DNA of 64,000 nucleotides. Origin: Rhodoferax sp. BLA1 (lineage in GTDB: Bacteria; Pseudomonadota; Gammaproteobacteria; Burkholderiales; Burkholderiaceae_C). This document shows, piece by piece, positions 46,650 to 55,758 of the stretch; the first letter of the stretch is position 1, and each line of letters begins with the position of its first letter. Both the position numbers and the translations under genes were made by a program. The notes below the pieces were generated by a model that was not told the origin of the DNA, searched no databases, and saw only the letters and a program-made list of their open reading frames with translations. Location: contig NZ_SZVI01000003.1 of NCBI RefSeq assembly GCF_013416775.1, positions 124,001 to 188,000 of the forward strand, in the 5' to 3' direction.

Positions 46650-48053
46650 ATGCACATTCATATTCTGGGTATTTGCGGCACATTCATGGGCGGCCTGGCC
46701 GCCTTGGCGCGGGAGGCGGGTCACCGGGTTACCGGTTGTGATGCGGGGGTCTACCCCCCCATGAGCGATCAGTTGCGCGCCCTGGGCATCGAGCTCATCG
46801 AAGGTTTTGGCGCAGAACAACTGAGCTTACATCCTGACGTGTTTGTGGTGGGCAATGTGGTCAGCCGCGCCCGCCTGGGCGACGGCACCCCCAAATTCCC
46901 GCTGATGGAAGCCATTCTGGACGCCGGCCTGCCCTACACCAGCGGCCCACAGTGGCTCAGTGAACACATTTTGCAGGGACGCCATGTGGTGGCGATTGCG
47001 GGCACCCACGGCAAAACCACCACCACCGCCATGACCACCTGGATTTTGGAACAGGCGGGCTTGATGCCTGGTTTTCTGGTGGGAGGCGTGCCGCTGAACT
47101 TTGGCGTCTCGGCCCGGCTTGGCCAGGGCAAGGCCTTTGTCATCGAAGCGGACGAGTACGACACCGCGTTTTTTGACAAACGCAGCAAGTTTGTGCACTA
47201 CCGCCCGCGCACCGCAGTGCTCAACAACCTGGAGTTCGACCATGCCGACATCTTTGAGAATCTGGCGGCGATTGAGCGCCAGTTTCACCATTTGGTGCGC
47301 ACCGTCCCGGGCGCAGGTGCCCACGGCAGCGGTCGGGTGGTGGTCAACGGGCTGGAGGAAAGCCTGGCCCGGGTGTTGCACCAGGGCTGCTGGAGCGAGG
47401 TGCGCAGTTTTGGCGCAGCAGTCAGCGACTTTGCCGCTGCCGGCCCCGCGCATGACTTTGATGTGTTGCACCAGGGCCGGGTGGTCGGTCATGTCAGCTG
47501 GGGCCTGACCGGTGTGCACAACCAGCTCAACGCGCTGGCGGCGATCGCAGCGGCCGAGCATTTGGGCGTGGCGCCAGACGCTGCTGCAGCGGCGCTAGGC
47601 AGTTTCGAGAATGTCAAACGGCGTATGGAAGTGCGTGGCACGGTAGCGACAGACGATGGTGGCAAGGTGACGGTATATGACGACTTTGCGCATCACCCGA
47701 CCGCCATTCGCACCACCCTGGATGGTCTGCGCAGCAGGTTGAGCCCTGGGGAACGCATCCTGGCGGTGTTCGAGCCGCGCTCCAACACCATGAAACTCGG
47801 CACCATGAAGGCGCTGCTGCCCTGGAGCCTGGAAAGTGCCGACCTGTCGTTTTGCCACAGCGCCGGGCTCGGCTGGGACGCCGCGGGCGCCCTGGCGCCG
47901 ATGGGTGACAAGGTCCTGGTGAGTGACCAACTCGACGAGCTGGTCAGCGCCGTGACACGTGTCGCCCGCGCCGGAGACCACATCGTGTGCATGAGCAATG
48001 GCGGCTTTGGGGGCGTGCATGCCAAGCTGCTCAAAGCACTACAAGATAAATAG
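46650..48053 (+). CDS. mpl: UDP-N-acetylmuramate:L-alanyl-gamma-D-glutamyl-meso-diaminopimelate ligase
   Basis: Murein recycling ligase that joins recovered tripeptide to UDP-MurNAc. 467 residues. Mur-ligase features: N-terminal HILGICGTFMGGLAALA, ATP loop GTHGKTTTTAMTTWIL, DEYDTAFFDKRSKF (typical of Mpl rather than MurC) and YDDFAHHPTAI. Its TAG stop lies in the head of repeat copy 9. It complements ampD and anmK found in this window. Confidence 0.95.
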   Translation: MHIHILGICGTFMGGLAALAREAGHRVTGCDAGVYPPMSDQLRALGIELIEGFGAEQLSLHPDVFVVGNVVSRARLGDGTPKFPLMEAILDAGLPYTSGPQWLSEHILQGRHVVAIAGTHGKTTTTAMTTWILEQAGLMPGFLVGGVPLNFGVSARLGQGKAFVIEADEYDTAFFDKRSKFVHYRPRTAVLNNLEFDHADIFENLAAIERQFHHLVRTVPGAGAHGSGRVVVNGLEESLARVLHQGCWSEVRSFGAAVSDFAAAGPAHDFDVLHQGRVVGHVSWGLTGVHNQLNALAAIAAAEHLGVAPDAAAAALGSFENVKRRMEVRGTVATDDGGKVTVYDDFAHHPTAIRTTLDGLRSRLSPGERILAVFEPRSNTMKLGTMKALLPWSLESADLSFCHSAGLGWDAAGALAPMGDKVLVSDQLDELVSAVTRVARAGDHIVCMSNGGFGGVHAKLLKALQDK

Positions 48054-48084
48054 CAATATGCCCTTTATAAATAAGGGACAGAGG
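48049..48084 (+). repeat. Dispersed palindromic repeat, copy 9
   Basis: TAGCAATATGCCCTTTATAA and ATAAGGGACAGAGG. The leading TAG is the stop codon of mpl. Confidence 0.8.
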
Positions 48085-48166
48085 CCAAAAATAGCATTGA
48101 TCTTGATGCACCTCGGCATGGCACTCCCGCTGCACCCCAGCTGAATCACCGTGGTTTTTATCGCTG

Positions 48167-48185
48167 GGCGGGTGCCGCACCCGCC
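48167..48185. other. GC-rich hairpin between mpl and aroG
   Basis: GGCGGGTG, loop CCG, CACCCGCC: a perfect 8-bp stem between convergent genes. No T run follows on either strand, so terminator function is uncertain. Confidence 0.45.
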
Positions 48186-48208
48186 ACAGCGCACGACACA
48201 CCGTCAGG

Positions 48209-49351
48209 TCAGCGTGCTCGGCGTTGCAACACCGCTTGTGACAACACTTCCAGCGTTTGCAGGGAATCATCCCAGCCCAGGCAGGCGTCGGTGATGCTCT
48301 GGCCATAAGCCAGTTTGTCGGTCTTGTCCTTGCCAGGGGTAAATTTCTGTGCACCCGCATTCAGGTGGCTTTCCACCATGACACCAAACACCTGCCGGGA
48401 GCCTGAGCTCAACTGCGCGGCGATGTCCCGTGCCACCTCCAGTTGTTTCTCGTGTTGTTTGCTGCTGTTGGCGTGGCTGCAATCCACCATCAGCGTCTGT
48501 GGCAACTTGGACTTGGCCAGCTCGGCACAGGCCTGGGCCACACTGGCAGCGTCGTAGTTGGGCGTCTTGCCACCACGCAGGATCACGTGGCAGTCCTTGT
48601 TGCCCTTGGTCTGGACAATCGCCACCTGACCGTTTTTGTGCACCGACAAAAAGTGGTGGCCACCAGCGGCGGCGTGGATGGCGTCGGTGGCAATCTTGAT
48701 GTTGCCGTCGGTGCCGTTCTTGAAACCAATCGGTGCCGACAGGCCCGAGGCCAGCTCGCGGTGCACCTGGCTCTCGGTGGTACGCGCGCCAATCGCGCCC
48801 CAGGAGATCAGATCGCCCAGGTACTGTGGCGAGATCACATCGAGGAACTCGCTGGCAGCAGGTAGACCCAGGCGGTTGATGTCGATCAGCAGCTGGCGTG
48901 CGATGCGCAGGCCTTCGTCAATGCGGAAACTCTCGTCCAGGTACGGGTCGTTGATCAGGCCCTTCCAGCCCACGGTGGTACGGGGTTTCTCAAAATAGAC
49001 ACGCATCACAATTTCGAGCGAGTCGGCGTATTTGTCGCGCTGCACTTTCAGCTTGCGGGCGTACTCCAGCGCCGCTGCCGGGTCGTGGATGGAACACGGG
49101 CCAATCACCACCAGCAGCCGGTCATCCTTGCCACCCATGATGTGGTGGATGTTGCGCCGGGTGGTGCTGATCATCTTTTCAACCGGTGTGCCATGGATTG
49201 GGAAAAACCGGATCAGGTGTTCTGGGGGGGGTAACACGGTGATGTCCTTGATGCGTTCGTTGTCGGTTTCACCGGTTCTGTCGGTGGTGTTCACGTTCAA
49301 AGAACTGGCCCAGGCATCCTGGTCGGGAGAAACAACGGCTTTGGCATTCAT
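48209..49351 (-). CDS. aroG: 3-deoxy-7-phosphoheptulonate (DAHP) synthase, class I
   Basis: First enzyme of the shikimate pathway, condensing erythrose-4-phosphate with PEP. 380 residues. Family signatures: LVVIGPCSIHDPAAALEYA, MRVYFEKPRTTVGWKGLINDP, SWGAIGARTTESQVHRELASG, GFKNGTDGN, and a metal-site region VDCSHANSSK. It is an AroF/G/H-type enzyme, normally feedback-inhibited by one aromatic amino acid; which one cannot be read off here. The upstream leader encodes a Phe-rich peptide and a terminator, pointing to attenuation control. Confidence 0.95.
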   Translation of the reverse strand: MNAKAVVSPDQDAWASSLNVNTTDRTGETDNERIKDITVLPPPEHLIRFFPIHGTPVEKMISTTRRNIHHIMGGKDDRLLVVIGPCSIHDPAAALEYARKLKVQRDKYADSLEIVMRVYFEKPRTTVGWKGLINDPYLDESFRIDEGLRIARQLLIDINRLGLPAASEFLDVISPQYLGDLISWGAIGARTTESQVHRELASGLSAPIGFKNGTDGNIKIATDAIHAAAGGHHFLSVHKNGQVAIVQTKGNKDCHVILRGGKTPNYDAASVAQACAELAKSKLPQTLMVDCSHANSSKQHEKQLEVARDIAAQLSSGSRQVFGVMVESHLNAGAQKFTPGKDKTDKLAYGQSITDACLGWDDSLQTLEVLSQAVLQRRAR

Positions 49352-49386
49352 GGAAGATTTCCTTGCAAGGTTGACATCAAAAGCAC

Positions 49387-49416
49387 AAAAAAAAACCGCC
49401 GGGAGAACCGGCGGTT
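49387..49416 (-). terminator. Transcription attenuator in the aroG leader
   Basis: On the minus strand: AACCGCCGG, loop TTCTC, CCGGCGGTT, then a T run of nine in total, ending about 35 bases before the aroG ATG. A perfect 9-bp stem with a U tract placed upstream of the gene it would terminate is the layout of an attenuator rather than of an end-of-operon terminator. Confidence 0.85.
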
Positions 49417-49448
49417 GGGAGGAATCAGGACGTTTTATCTGGGTACGT

Positions 49449-49517
49449 TCAGGACTCTCGGCCGCCGAAGGGGCTGGAGAACCAAAAGTAGCTAAAGAAA
49501 AAGGTCACGGATAACAT
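49449..49517 (-). CDS. Phe-rich leader peptide of aroG
   Basis: A 22-residue frame, MLSVTFFFSYFWFSSPFGGR then ES, with six Phe, one Tyr and one Trp, five of the Phe falling in residues 6-13. It stops 33 bases before the attenuator stem. RNA segment UCGGCGG near the end of the frame (49462-49468) can pair with the terminator 5' arm CCGCCGG (49408-49414). GGUUCUC over the Trp12-Phe13 codons (49477-49483) can pair with GAGAGUC at the frame end (49453-49459, with two G-U pairs). These are the alternative structures of a ribosome-mediated attenuator. The ribosome site is weak. Confidence 0.75.
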   Translation of the reverse strand: MLSVTFFFSYFWFSSPFGGRES

Positions 49518-49548
49518 GGTGAAGACTGTAGCACAGTCGCCAGAGGCC

Positions 49549-51009
49549 TCAGGCGGTGCCGCCCACGGTCAGACCGTCGATGCGCAAGGTCGGCTGCCCG
49601 ACACCCACCGGCACACTCTGGCCTTCTTTGCCGCAGGTGCCCACACCGCTGTCGAGCCTCATGTCGTTGCCGATCATGCTGACCCGTTTGAGGCATTCCG
49701 GCCCACTGCCGACCAGGGTGGCGCCCTTGACCGGGTACTGGATCTTGCCGTTTTCCACCCAGTAGGCCTGGCTGGCCGAAAAGACGAACTTGCCCGAGGT
49801 GATGTCCACCTGGCCACCGCCAAAGTTGGTGGCGTACAAGCCCTTTTTGATGCTCGCGACAATTTCCTCAGGCGCTTTGTCACCACCAAGCATGTAGGTA
49901 TTGGTCATGCGCGGCAGCGGCACATGGGCGTAACTCTCGCGACGGCCATTGCCGGTGGGTGCGACACCCATCAGGCGCGCGTTCATCGCGTCCTGGATGT
50001 AGCCTTTGAGGATGCCGTCTTCAATCAGCACATTACACGCACTGGCATTGCCTTCGTCGTCCACATTGAGGCTGCCGCGGCGGTCTGCCAGGGTACCGTC
50101 GTCGAGCACGGTCACACCTTTGGCGGCCACGCGCTGGCCGATCCGGCCGCTGAACGCGCTGGAGCCTTTACGGTTGAAGTCACCTTCCAGGCCATGGCCA
50201 ATCGCCTCATGCAGCAGGATGCCGGGCCAGCCCGGGCCTAGCACCACGGTCATTTCACCTGCCGGCGCCGGGCGCGCTTCCAGATTGGTCAACGCGGCGC
50301 TGACCGCCTCGTCCACGTATTTTTCGATCAAAGCGTCGTCAAAATAGGCAAAACCAAAACGGCCGCCACCACCGGCCGAGCCGACCTCGCGACGGCCTTT
50401 TTGCTCGGCAATCACCGTCACACTCAGGCGCACCAGCGGGCGCACATCGGCGGCCAGGGTGCCGTCGGCACGCGCCAGCAACACCACATCGTGCTCGGCT
50501 GCCAGACCTGCCATGACCTGCGCCACGCGCGGGTCCTTGGCACGGGCGAGCTTCTCCACCTTTTCCAGCAGGGCCACCTTGGCGGCGCTGTCCAGGCTGA
50601 TGATCGGGTCTTGGCCGCCGTACAGTGAACGCGAAGACGCTATTTTTTTGGAAGCTACTCGCGCTTTTCTACCAAGGGCTGCAGCTGAAATCGTGCGTAC
50701 CGTGTTGGCGGCATCCATGAGCGAGGCTTCAGAAATATCGTCCGAGTAGGCAAAGGCAGTTTTTTCGCCACTGACGGCGCGCACACCCACACCCTGATCG
50801 ATGGAGAACGAGCCGGTCTTGACGATGCCTTCTTCCAGGCTCCAGCCCTCGCTGCGGGTGTACTGGAAATACAGGTCGGCTTCGTCGACCTGATGCGCCT
50901 TGATGGCCGCCAGGGCCCGGCTCAAATGGGTTTCATCCAGCCCAAACGGGGTCAACAACAAAGACTTGGCAACGCCCAGGCGTGCAATGGTAGGTTCACG
51001 TGAAATCAT
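49549..51009 (-). CDS. tldD: Metalloprotease TldD
   Basis: Subunit of the TldD/TldE protease that trims peptides such as microcins and CcdA. 486 residues from ATG 51009; 36 upstream codons are discarded. Zinc motif HEAIGHGLEGDF (H267, E268), an N-terminal QGVGVRAVSGEKTAFAYSD domain and C-terminal PVGVGQPTLRIDGLTVGGTA. The partner gene pmbA/tldE is not in the window. The variable segment at about residues 108-120 is encoded by a copy of the dispersed repeat. Same strand as aroG, 198 bp upstream of it. Confidence 0.96.
   Translation of the reverse strand: MISREPTIARLGVAKSLLLTPFGLDETHLSRALAAIKAHQVDEADLYFQYTRSEGWSLEEGIVKTGSFSIDQGVGVRAVSGEKTAFAYSDDISEASLMDAANTVRTISAAALGRKARVASKKIASSRSLYGGQDPIISLDSAAKVALLEKVEKLARAKDPRVAQVMAGLAAEHDVVLLARADGTLAADVRPLVRLSVTVIAEQKGRREVGSAGGGGRFGFAYFDDALIEKYVDEAVSAALTNLEARPAPAGEMTVVLGPGWPGILLHEAIGHGLEGDFNRKGSSAFSGRIGQRVAAKGVTVLDDGTLADRRGSLNVDDEGNASACNVLIEDGILKGYIQDAMNARLMGVAPTGNGRRESYAHVPLPRMTNTYMLGGDKAPEEIVASIKKGLYATNFGGGQVDITSGKFVFSASQAYWVENGKIQYPVKGATLVGSGPECLKRVSMIGNDMRLDSGVGTCGKEGQSVPVGVGQPTLRIDGLTVGGTA
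50650..50685 (+). repeat. Dispersed palindromic repeat, copy 12, inside tldD
   Basis: AGCTACTCGCGCTTTTCTAC and CAAGGGCTGCAG; about 21 of 36 positions match copy 1 without gaps, including AGCT, CTT and AAGGGCT in register. It is read antisense in frame within tldD, giving the AALGRKARVASKK stretch. Confidence 0.55.
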
Positions 51010-51085
51010 GCGGGCGATTCTAGGGCTTGGGGTCATTGGCAGCGGATGGCGCTGCGGCGCAACCCCAAGACCCTTGCGGCATCGC

Positions 51086-52240
51086 TCAGGACTGCACCAG
51101 CCGGTGCGACTTGGCAATCGACATCAAAATGCCCAGCCCCAGCCCAAGCGTCACCATCGCGGTGCCGCCGTAGCTGATGAACGGCAGCGGCACCCCCACC
51201 ACCGGCAAGATGCCACTGACCATGCCCATGTTGACAAAGGCGTAGCAGAAAAAAATCATGGCCATCGCCCCTGCGAGCAGCCGGGTGAATACCGTGGGCG
51301 CCTCCAAGGCAATCGCCAATGCACGCAGCACCAGGAAAATGAACGCGGCAATCAGCAGCAGGTTGCCGACGAGGCCAAACTCTTCGGAGAACGCGGCAAA
51401 GATGAAGTCGGTGGTGCGCTCGGGAATGAACTCCAGGTGGGTCTGCGTGCCTTGCATGAAACCTTTGCCCCACACCCCACCCGAGCCGATGGCGATCATG
51501 CCCTGAATGATGTGAAAACCCTTGCCCAGCGGGTCACGCGTCGGATCCAGCAAGGTGCAGATGCGCTGCTGTTGGTACTCACGCAGCACCACCCAGCGCA
51601 CCCCATCAGCGCACAACTGGGGCTCAAACACCACCAGCAAAGTGATACCAACCAGGCCCAGCAACAAAGGCGGCGCCACCAGCTTCCAGCTCAGCCCGGC
51701 AAAAAAGATCACCGACAAACCCGCCGCCAGCACCAGCAGAGAGGTGCCCAGATCCGGCTGCTTCATGATCAACCCCACTGGCAGCGCCAGCAACAGGCCG
51801 GCCACCAGAAAGTCCAGCGGGCGCAACTGGCCTTCTCTTCGCTGGAACCACCAGGCCAGCATCAAAGGCATGGCGATCTTGAGGATTTCACTGGGCTGGA
51901 TGATCACCCCGATATTGAGCCAGCGTGTGGCGCCTTTTTTGGTGATCCCCATCACGGCCACGGCAAGCAGCAGGGACACCCCCACCACGTAGAGCGGCAC
52001 CGCCAGACTCATCAAACGCTGCGGCGGTATCTGAGCCACCACAAACAAAATGGCACCAGCAATCAGCATGTTTCGCCCGTGATCCATGAAACGGGTGCCG
52101 TGGTCATAACCCGAGGAGTACATGGTGAGCAGCCCTGCGCAGGCCAGCAAGATCACCCCAAAAGCCAACAGACCGTCAAAACCGGCTACCCAGGGGGCCA
52201 AGCGACGCAGCAGCGAGGGACGTTCAAAAGCGAAGGACAT
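51086..52240 (-). CDS. rodA: Rod-shape-determining protein RodA (SEDS glycosyltransferase)
   Basis: 384 residues with about ten membrane helices. SEDS-family motifs: GATRWLNIGVIIQPSEILKIAMP, KQPDLGTSLLVLAAG, DPLGKGFHIIQGMIAIGSGG, FIPERTTDFIFAAFSEEFG and VPLPFISYGGTAMV. Polymerises glycan strands for cell elongation with PBP2. The usual mreBCD-mrdA neighbours are absent on this side. Upstream of tldD by 76 bp on the same strand. Confidence 0.95.
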   Translation of the reverse strand: MSFAFERPSLLRRLAPWVAGFDGLLAFGVILLACAGLLTMYSSGYDHGTRFMDHGRNMLIAGAILFVVAQIPPQRLMSLAVPLYVVGVSLLLAVAVMGITKKGATRWLNIGVIIQPSEILKIAMPLMLAWWFQRREGQLRPLDFLVAGLLLALPVGLIMKQPDLGTSLLVLAAGLSVIFFAGLSWKLVAPPLLLGLVGITLLVVFEPQLCADGVRWVVLREYQQQRICTLLDPTRDPLGKGFHIIQGMIAIGSGGVWGKGFMQGTQTHLEFIPERTTDFIFAAFSEEFGLVGNLLLIAAFIFLVLRALAIALEAPTVFTRLLAGAMAMIFFCYAFVNMGMVSGILPVVGVPLPFISYGGTAMVTLGLGLGILMSIAKSHRLVQS

Positions 52241-52267
52241 GTTGGGATTATCCGGTGCCAGGGCAGC

Positions 52268-52726
52268 TCACGCCGTCATGCGCAGCGGAATCGTGACAGG
52301 CCCGTCGTTCACCAGATGGACCTGCATGTCGGCGCCAAACTCACCAGTCTGCACCACCGGGTGCAAACGGCGTGCCTGCGCCACCACATGCTCAAACCAG
52401 CGCCGGCCCTCATCGGGAGACGCGGCAGCGCTGAATCCTGGCCGGTTGCCGCCCGAGGTGTCGGCGGCCAGCGTGAACTGGCTCACCAGCAACAGGCCCC
52501 CGGCATGCCCCTGACCGTCCATGTCCTGCAGGCTGTGGTTCATCTTGCCAGCGGCATCGCTGAAGATGCGTAACTTGAGGATCTTGGCCAGCATCCGGTC
52601 ACACACGGCGGCGTTTTCGTCGGGCTCGGCGCACAACAGCACCACCAGGCCAGCGTCAATCGCGCCAATCACCTGACCGGCCACTTCAACGCGGGCGGAG
52701 CGCACCCGCTGCAACAACGCGATCAT
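52268..52726 (-). CDS. dtd: D-aminoacyl-tRNA deacylase
   Basis: 152 residues. Removes D-amino acids mischarged on tRNA. Landmarks: N-terminal [15 protein letters not shown], the [20 protein letters not shown] segment, and the Gly-cisPro motif region NDGPVTIPL near the C-terminus. Twenty-seven bases upstream of rodA on the same strand. Confidence 0.94.
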   Translation of the reverse strand: MIALLQRVRSARVEVAGQVIGAIDAGLVVLLCAEPDENAAVCDRMLAKILKLRIFSDAAGKMNHSLQDMDGQGHAGGLLLVSQFTLAADTSGGNRPGFSAAASPDEGRRWFEHVVAQARRLHPVVQTGEFGADMQVHLVNDGPVTIPLRMTA

Positions 52727-52881
52727 GGGCGCCTGACTTTCATCACACGCCTCCCCGCCCGCATGGCGTGGCAGGTGTTGGCAAACGTTTTGGGGGGATC
52801 AGCTGGGGTCTGCATGGGTGAGGCGTGTCGACAAGCTTTGGCAACGAAAGTTCTGTGCGGCAAACGAAACACTACATCTTA

Positions 52882-52917
52882 TATAGCTGCTACCCCTTAT
52901 CCAATAAGGGCTAGAGG
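52882..52917 (+). repeat. Dispersed palindromic repeat, copy 10
   Basis: TAGCTGCTACCCCTTATCCA and ATAAGGGCTAGAGG. Lies in the 224-bp spacer between tyrS and dtd; the remainder of that spacer (52727-52881) shows no gene. Confidence 0.85.
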
Positions 52918-52950
52918 CACAAAAAATTCGCAACACAGCGCCCCAAGCCC

Positions 52951-54195
52951 TTAACCCAGAGTCACCCGTGCGAACTTGCGTTTGCCCACCTGCAGCACAT
53001 AGGTGCCGGCGCCCAGCTTCAGACCCTTGTCGCTGACCACATTGGCGTCGATGCGTACACCACCGCCGTCGATCAAGCGGTTGCCTTCGCCACTCGATGC
53101 GGCCAGCCCGGCCGATTTGAGCAAGGCACCAATGCCCAACGCGGCACCACCCTCACCCAGCGGCAGGCTGATTTCGGGGATCTCATCCGGGATACCACCT
53201 TTGCTGCGGTTGATGAAGTCCTGCTCGGCCGCATCGGCCGCCGCCGCCGAGTGGAAGCGTGCCGTGATTTCCTTGGCCAGCGCCACCTTGGCGTCCTTGG
53301 GGTTGCGCCCGCCAGACACCTCGGCCTTGAGTGCCGCAATCTCGGCCTCGGACTTGAAGCTCAAGAGGGTGTACCAGCGCCACATCAGCACGTCGGAAAT
53401 GCTCAGGCACTTGGCAAACATGGTGTTGGCGTCTTCGGAAATGCCGATGTAGTTGTTCTTGCTCTTGGACATCTTCTCGACGCCGTCCAGGCCTTCGAGC
53501 AGTGGCATGGTCAAAATGCACTGCGGCTCCTGGCCGTACTCGGCCTGCAAGGTGCGCCCCATCAGCAGATTGAACTTCTGGTCGGTACCGCCCAGCTCTA
53601 GGTCACTCTTTAACGCCACGCTGTCATAACCTTGCATCAGCGGGTAGATGAACTCGTGCACGGCAATCGGTGTGCCTGCCTTGAAACGGTCATGGAAGTC
53701 GTTGCGCTCCATCATGCGCGCCACGGTGTAACGGCTGGCCAGCTGGATCAGGCCACGCGCGCCCAGCGGGTCACTCCATTCGCTGTTGTAACGAATTTCG
53801 GTCTTGCTCGGGTCCAGCACCAGCGAGGCCTGGCGGTAATAGGTTTCGGCGTTGACCTTGATCTGCTCTGGGGTGAGTGGTGGTCGCGTGCTGTTGCGCC
53901 CTGACGGGTCGCCAATCATGCTGGTGAAGTCACCAATCAAGAAGATCACCGTGTGGCCCAGGTCCTGCAGCTGGCGCATCTTGTTGAGCACCACGGTGTG
54001 GCCGATGTGGATGTCGGGCGCAGTGGGGTCGAGACCGAGCTTGATACGCAGTGGTGTACCGGTGGTTTGGGAACGCGCCAGCTTCTTGACCCACTCTTCT
54101 TGGGGGATCAATTCTTCACAGCCGCGCAGCGTCACCGCCAGCGCCTCACGGACGTGATCAGAAACGGTAAAGTCAGGGGTTTGGGTAGTAGTCAT
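52951..54195 (-). CDS. tyrS: Tyrosyl-tRNA synthetase
   Basis: 414 residues from ATG 54195 ([19 protein letters not shown]); the long upstream frame is antisense to the M23 peptidase and discarded. Class I motifs HIGH ([10 protein letters not shown]) and KMSKS (EKMSKSKNN), tyrosine pocket [15 protein letters not shown], and a C-terminal S4 RNA-binding domain ([17 protein letters not shown]). Confidence 0.97.
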   Translation of the reverse strand: MTTTQTPDFTVSDHVREALAVTLRGCEELIPQEEWVKKLARSQTTGTPLRIKLGLDPTAPDIHIGHTVVLNKMRQLQDLGHTVIFLIGDFTSMIGDPSGRNSTRPPLTPEQIKVNAETYYRQASLVLDPSKTEIRYNSEWSDPLGARGLIQLASRYTVARMMERNDFHDRFKAGTPIAVHEFIYPLMQGYDSVALKSDLELGGTDQKFNLLMGRTLQAEYGQEPQCILTMPLLEGLDGVEKMSKSKNNYIGISEDANTMFAKCLSISDVLMWRWYTLLSFKSEAEIAALKAEVSGGRNPKDAKVALAKEITARFHSAAAADAAEQDFINRSKGGIPDEIPEISLPLGEGGAALGIGALLKSAGLAASSGEGNRLIDGGGVRIDANVVSDKGLKLGAGTYVLQVGKRKFARVTLG

Positions 54196-54337
54196 AAGGG
54201 TTTTCCCGCATGCATCCTGCGGGTAGGGGTTTATACTCAGTCGCTGTTTTAAGCGTGATTTTAAATGGGTGTTTTTCGGGGGTTTGAGCAGCTGTTTGTT
54301 GCACGCAATCCACGTACGCCAACAACAGGATGCTCCC

Positions 54338-55708
54338 TTGATCAACTCAGCCCTGAATCGTGGCCAAGCTTTGCTGATGAGCTCTGTCGCCACAGCAGCC
54401 AAATACCCCAAACACCTCACCGCGATTGTCACCGCCACCCTGCTGGCCGGCGGCGGCGGCGCTTGGGCGCTGGCCTCTCTCGGGCCGGATGTGTCCGAAT
54501 TGCCGGTGCAAATGGTGCTGGAGGCCGTGCAACCCCAGTTACCACCTGAGGCGACTGAGCTTGACACACCCGCCTTGAATCTCTACCGCTCGGACCTCAC
54601 GCGCACCACCGACACGGCCGACACCTTGCTTAAACGCATGGGGGTAGATGATCCGCAAGCGGCGCAGTTTTTGCGCACCAACCCGATGGCCCGGCAAGCC
54701 CTGTTCAGCCGCAGTGGCCGCCACGTCAGTATTGAAACGGTGGACACCCACCGGCTTGGCAAACTCAGCGCGCGCTGGAGCCCCGACGAGGGCACCCATT
54801 TCCAGCGCCTGGTGGTGGAGCGTGATGCCAAGGGGTTCAGCGCACGCCTGGAATCTGCTCCTCTGGTGGCCAGCACACGCCTGGCCAGTGGCACCATCCA
54901 ATCCTCTCTGTTTGCGGCCACCGATGAAGCGGGTTTGCCCGATGTGGTAGCCAGCCAATTGGCTGAACTGTTCTCGGGCGACATCGATTTTCGCCGCGCA
55001 TTACGCAAGAACGACCGTTTTAATGTGGTTTACGAGGTGCTTGAAGGTGACGGCGAACGCCTGCGCACGGGAAGAGTTCTGAGCGCCGAGTTTGTCAACG
55101 CGGGCAAAGTGTTCCAGGCCATGTGGTTTCAGCCTCCGGGCAAGGACAGTGCCGGGCAAGCGTATCGGGGCGGCTACTATGCCCTGGACGGCCGCAGCCT
55201 GCGCCGTGCTTTCCTGAGTTCTCCAGTGGCCTTTTCGCGGGTCAGCAGCGGTTTTGCCATGCGTTTTCACCCGATCCTGAACCAGTGGCGCAGGCACCTG
55301 GGCACCGACTTTGCGGCCCCCACCGGCACACCGGCTCGAACCGTGGGTGATGGTGTGGTGAGTTTTGCGGGGGTACAAAACGGTTATGGCAATGTGATCT
55401 TCATCCAGCACCGCAATGCCACGGAGACGGTCTACGCCCACCTGAGCAAAATTCTGGTCAAACGCGGCCAGACAGTGACACAAGGTGACACCATTGGTCT
55501 GGTCGGCTCGACCGGTTGGGCCACTGGTCCCCACCTGCACTTCGAGGTGCGTGTCGCCGGGGTGCAACAAGACCCGATGGCCATGGCGCAAAAGAGCGAG
55601 ACAGTGCCGGTGCCCGTCGCCGCCCTGCCCGTCTTCAAACAGGTCGCCAGCAACGTGAAAACCCAGTTGCAAGCAGCGGCCAGCCTGCAATCTACCCGGT
55701 TTGAGTGA
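54338..55708 (+). CDS. M23-family peptidoglycan endopeptidase
   Basis: 456 residues from TTG 54338, which has AGGA seven bases upstream; other frame-openers lack a ribosome site. A membrane anchor or signal ([18 protein letters not shown]) is followed by OapA/LysM-like middle regions and a C-terminal LytM domain. The zinc ligands are intact: [18 protein letters not shown] and [10 protein letters not shown]. MepM-like, cutting stem-peptide crosslinks during wall growth. Divergent from tyrS and followed by anmK 50 bp downstream. Confidence 0.92.
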   Translation: MINSALNRGQALLMSSVATAAKYPKHLTAIVTATLLAGGGGAWALASLGPDVSELPVQMVLEAVQPQLPPEATELDTPALNLYRSDLTRTTDTADTLLKRMGVDDPQAAQFLRTNPMARQALFSRSGRHVSIETVDTHRLGKLSARWSPDEGTHFQRLVVERDAKGFSARLESAPLVASTRLASGTIQSSLFAATDEAGLPDVVASQLAELFSGDIDFRRALRKNDRFNVVYEVLEGDGERLRTGRVLSAEFVNAGKVFQAMWFQPPGKDSAGQAYRGGYYALDGRSLRRAFLSSPVAFSRVSSGFAMRFHPILNQWRRHLGTDFAAPTGTPARTVGDGVVSFAGVQNGYGNVIFIQHRNATETVYAHLSKILVKRGQTVTQGDTIGLVGSTGWATGPHLHFEVRVAGVQQDPMAMAQKSETVPVPVAALPVFKQVASNVKTQLQAAASLQSTRFE

Positions 55709-55758
55709 ACCCCAGCGCATGATGAGCCGGGACTGAGACCTCAGCGCATTGCCGCAGC

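Noticed and set aside
49032-49514. 160-codon plus-strand frame over the aroG leader
   Set aside because: Antisense to the aroG N-terminus and the leader; no ribosome site or domain. The minus-strand leader peptide and terminator explain the region better.
50900-52573. 557-codon plus-strand frame across tldD, rodA and dtd
   Set aside because: Spans three real genes in antisense; low-complexity His/Gln/Arg composition with no recognisable motif.
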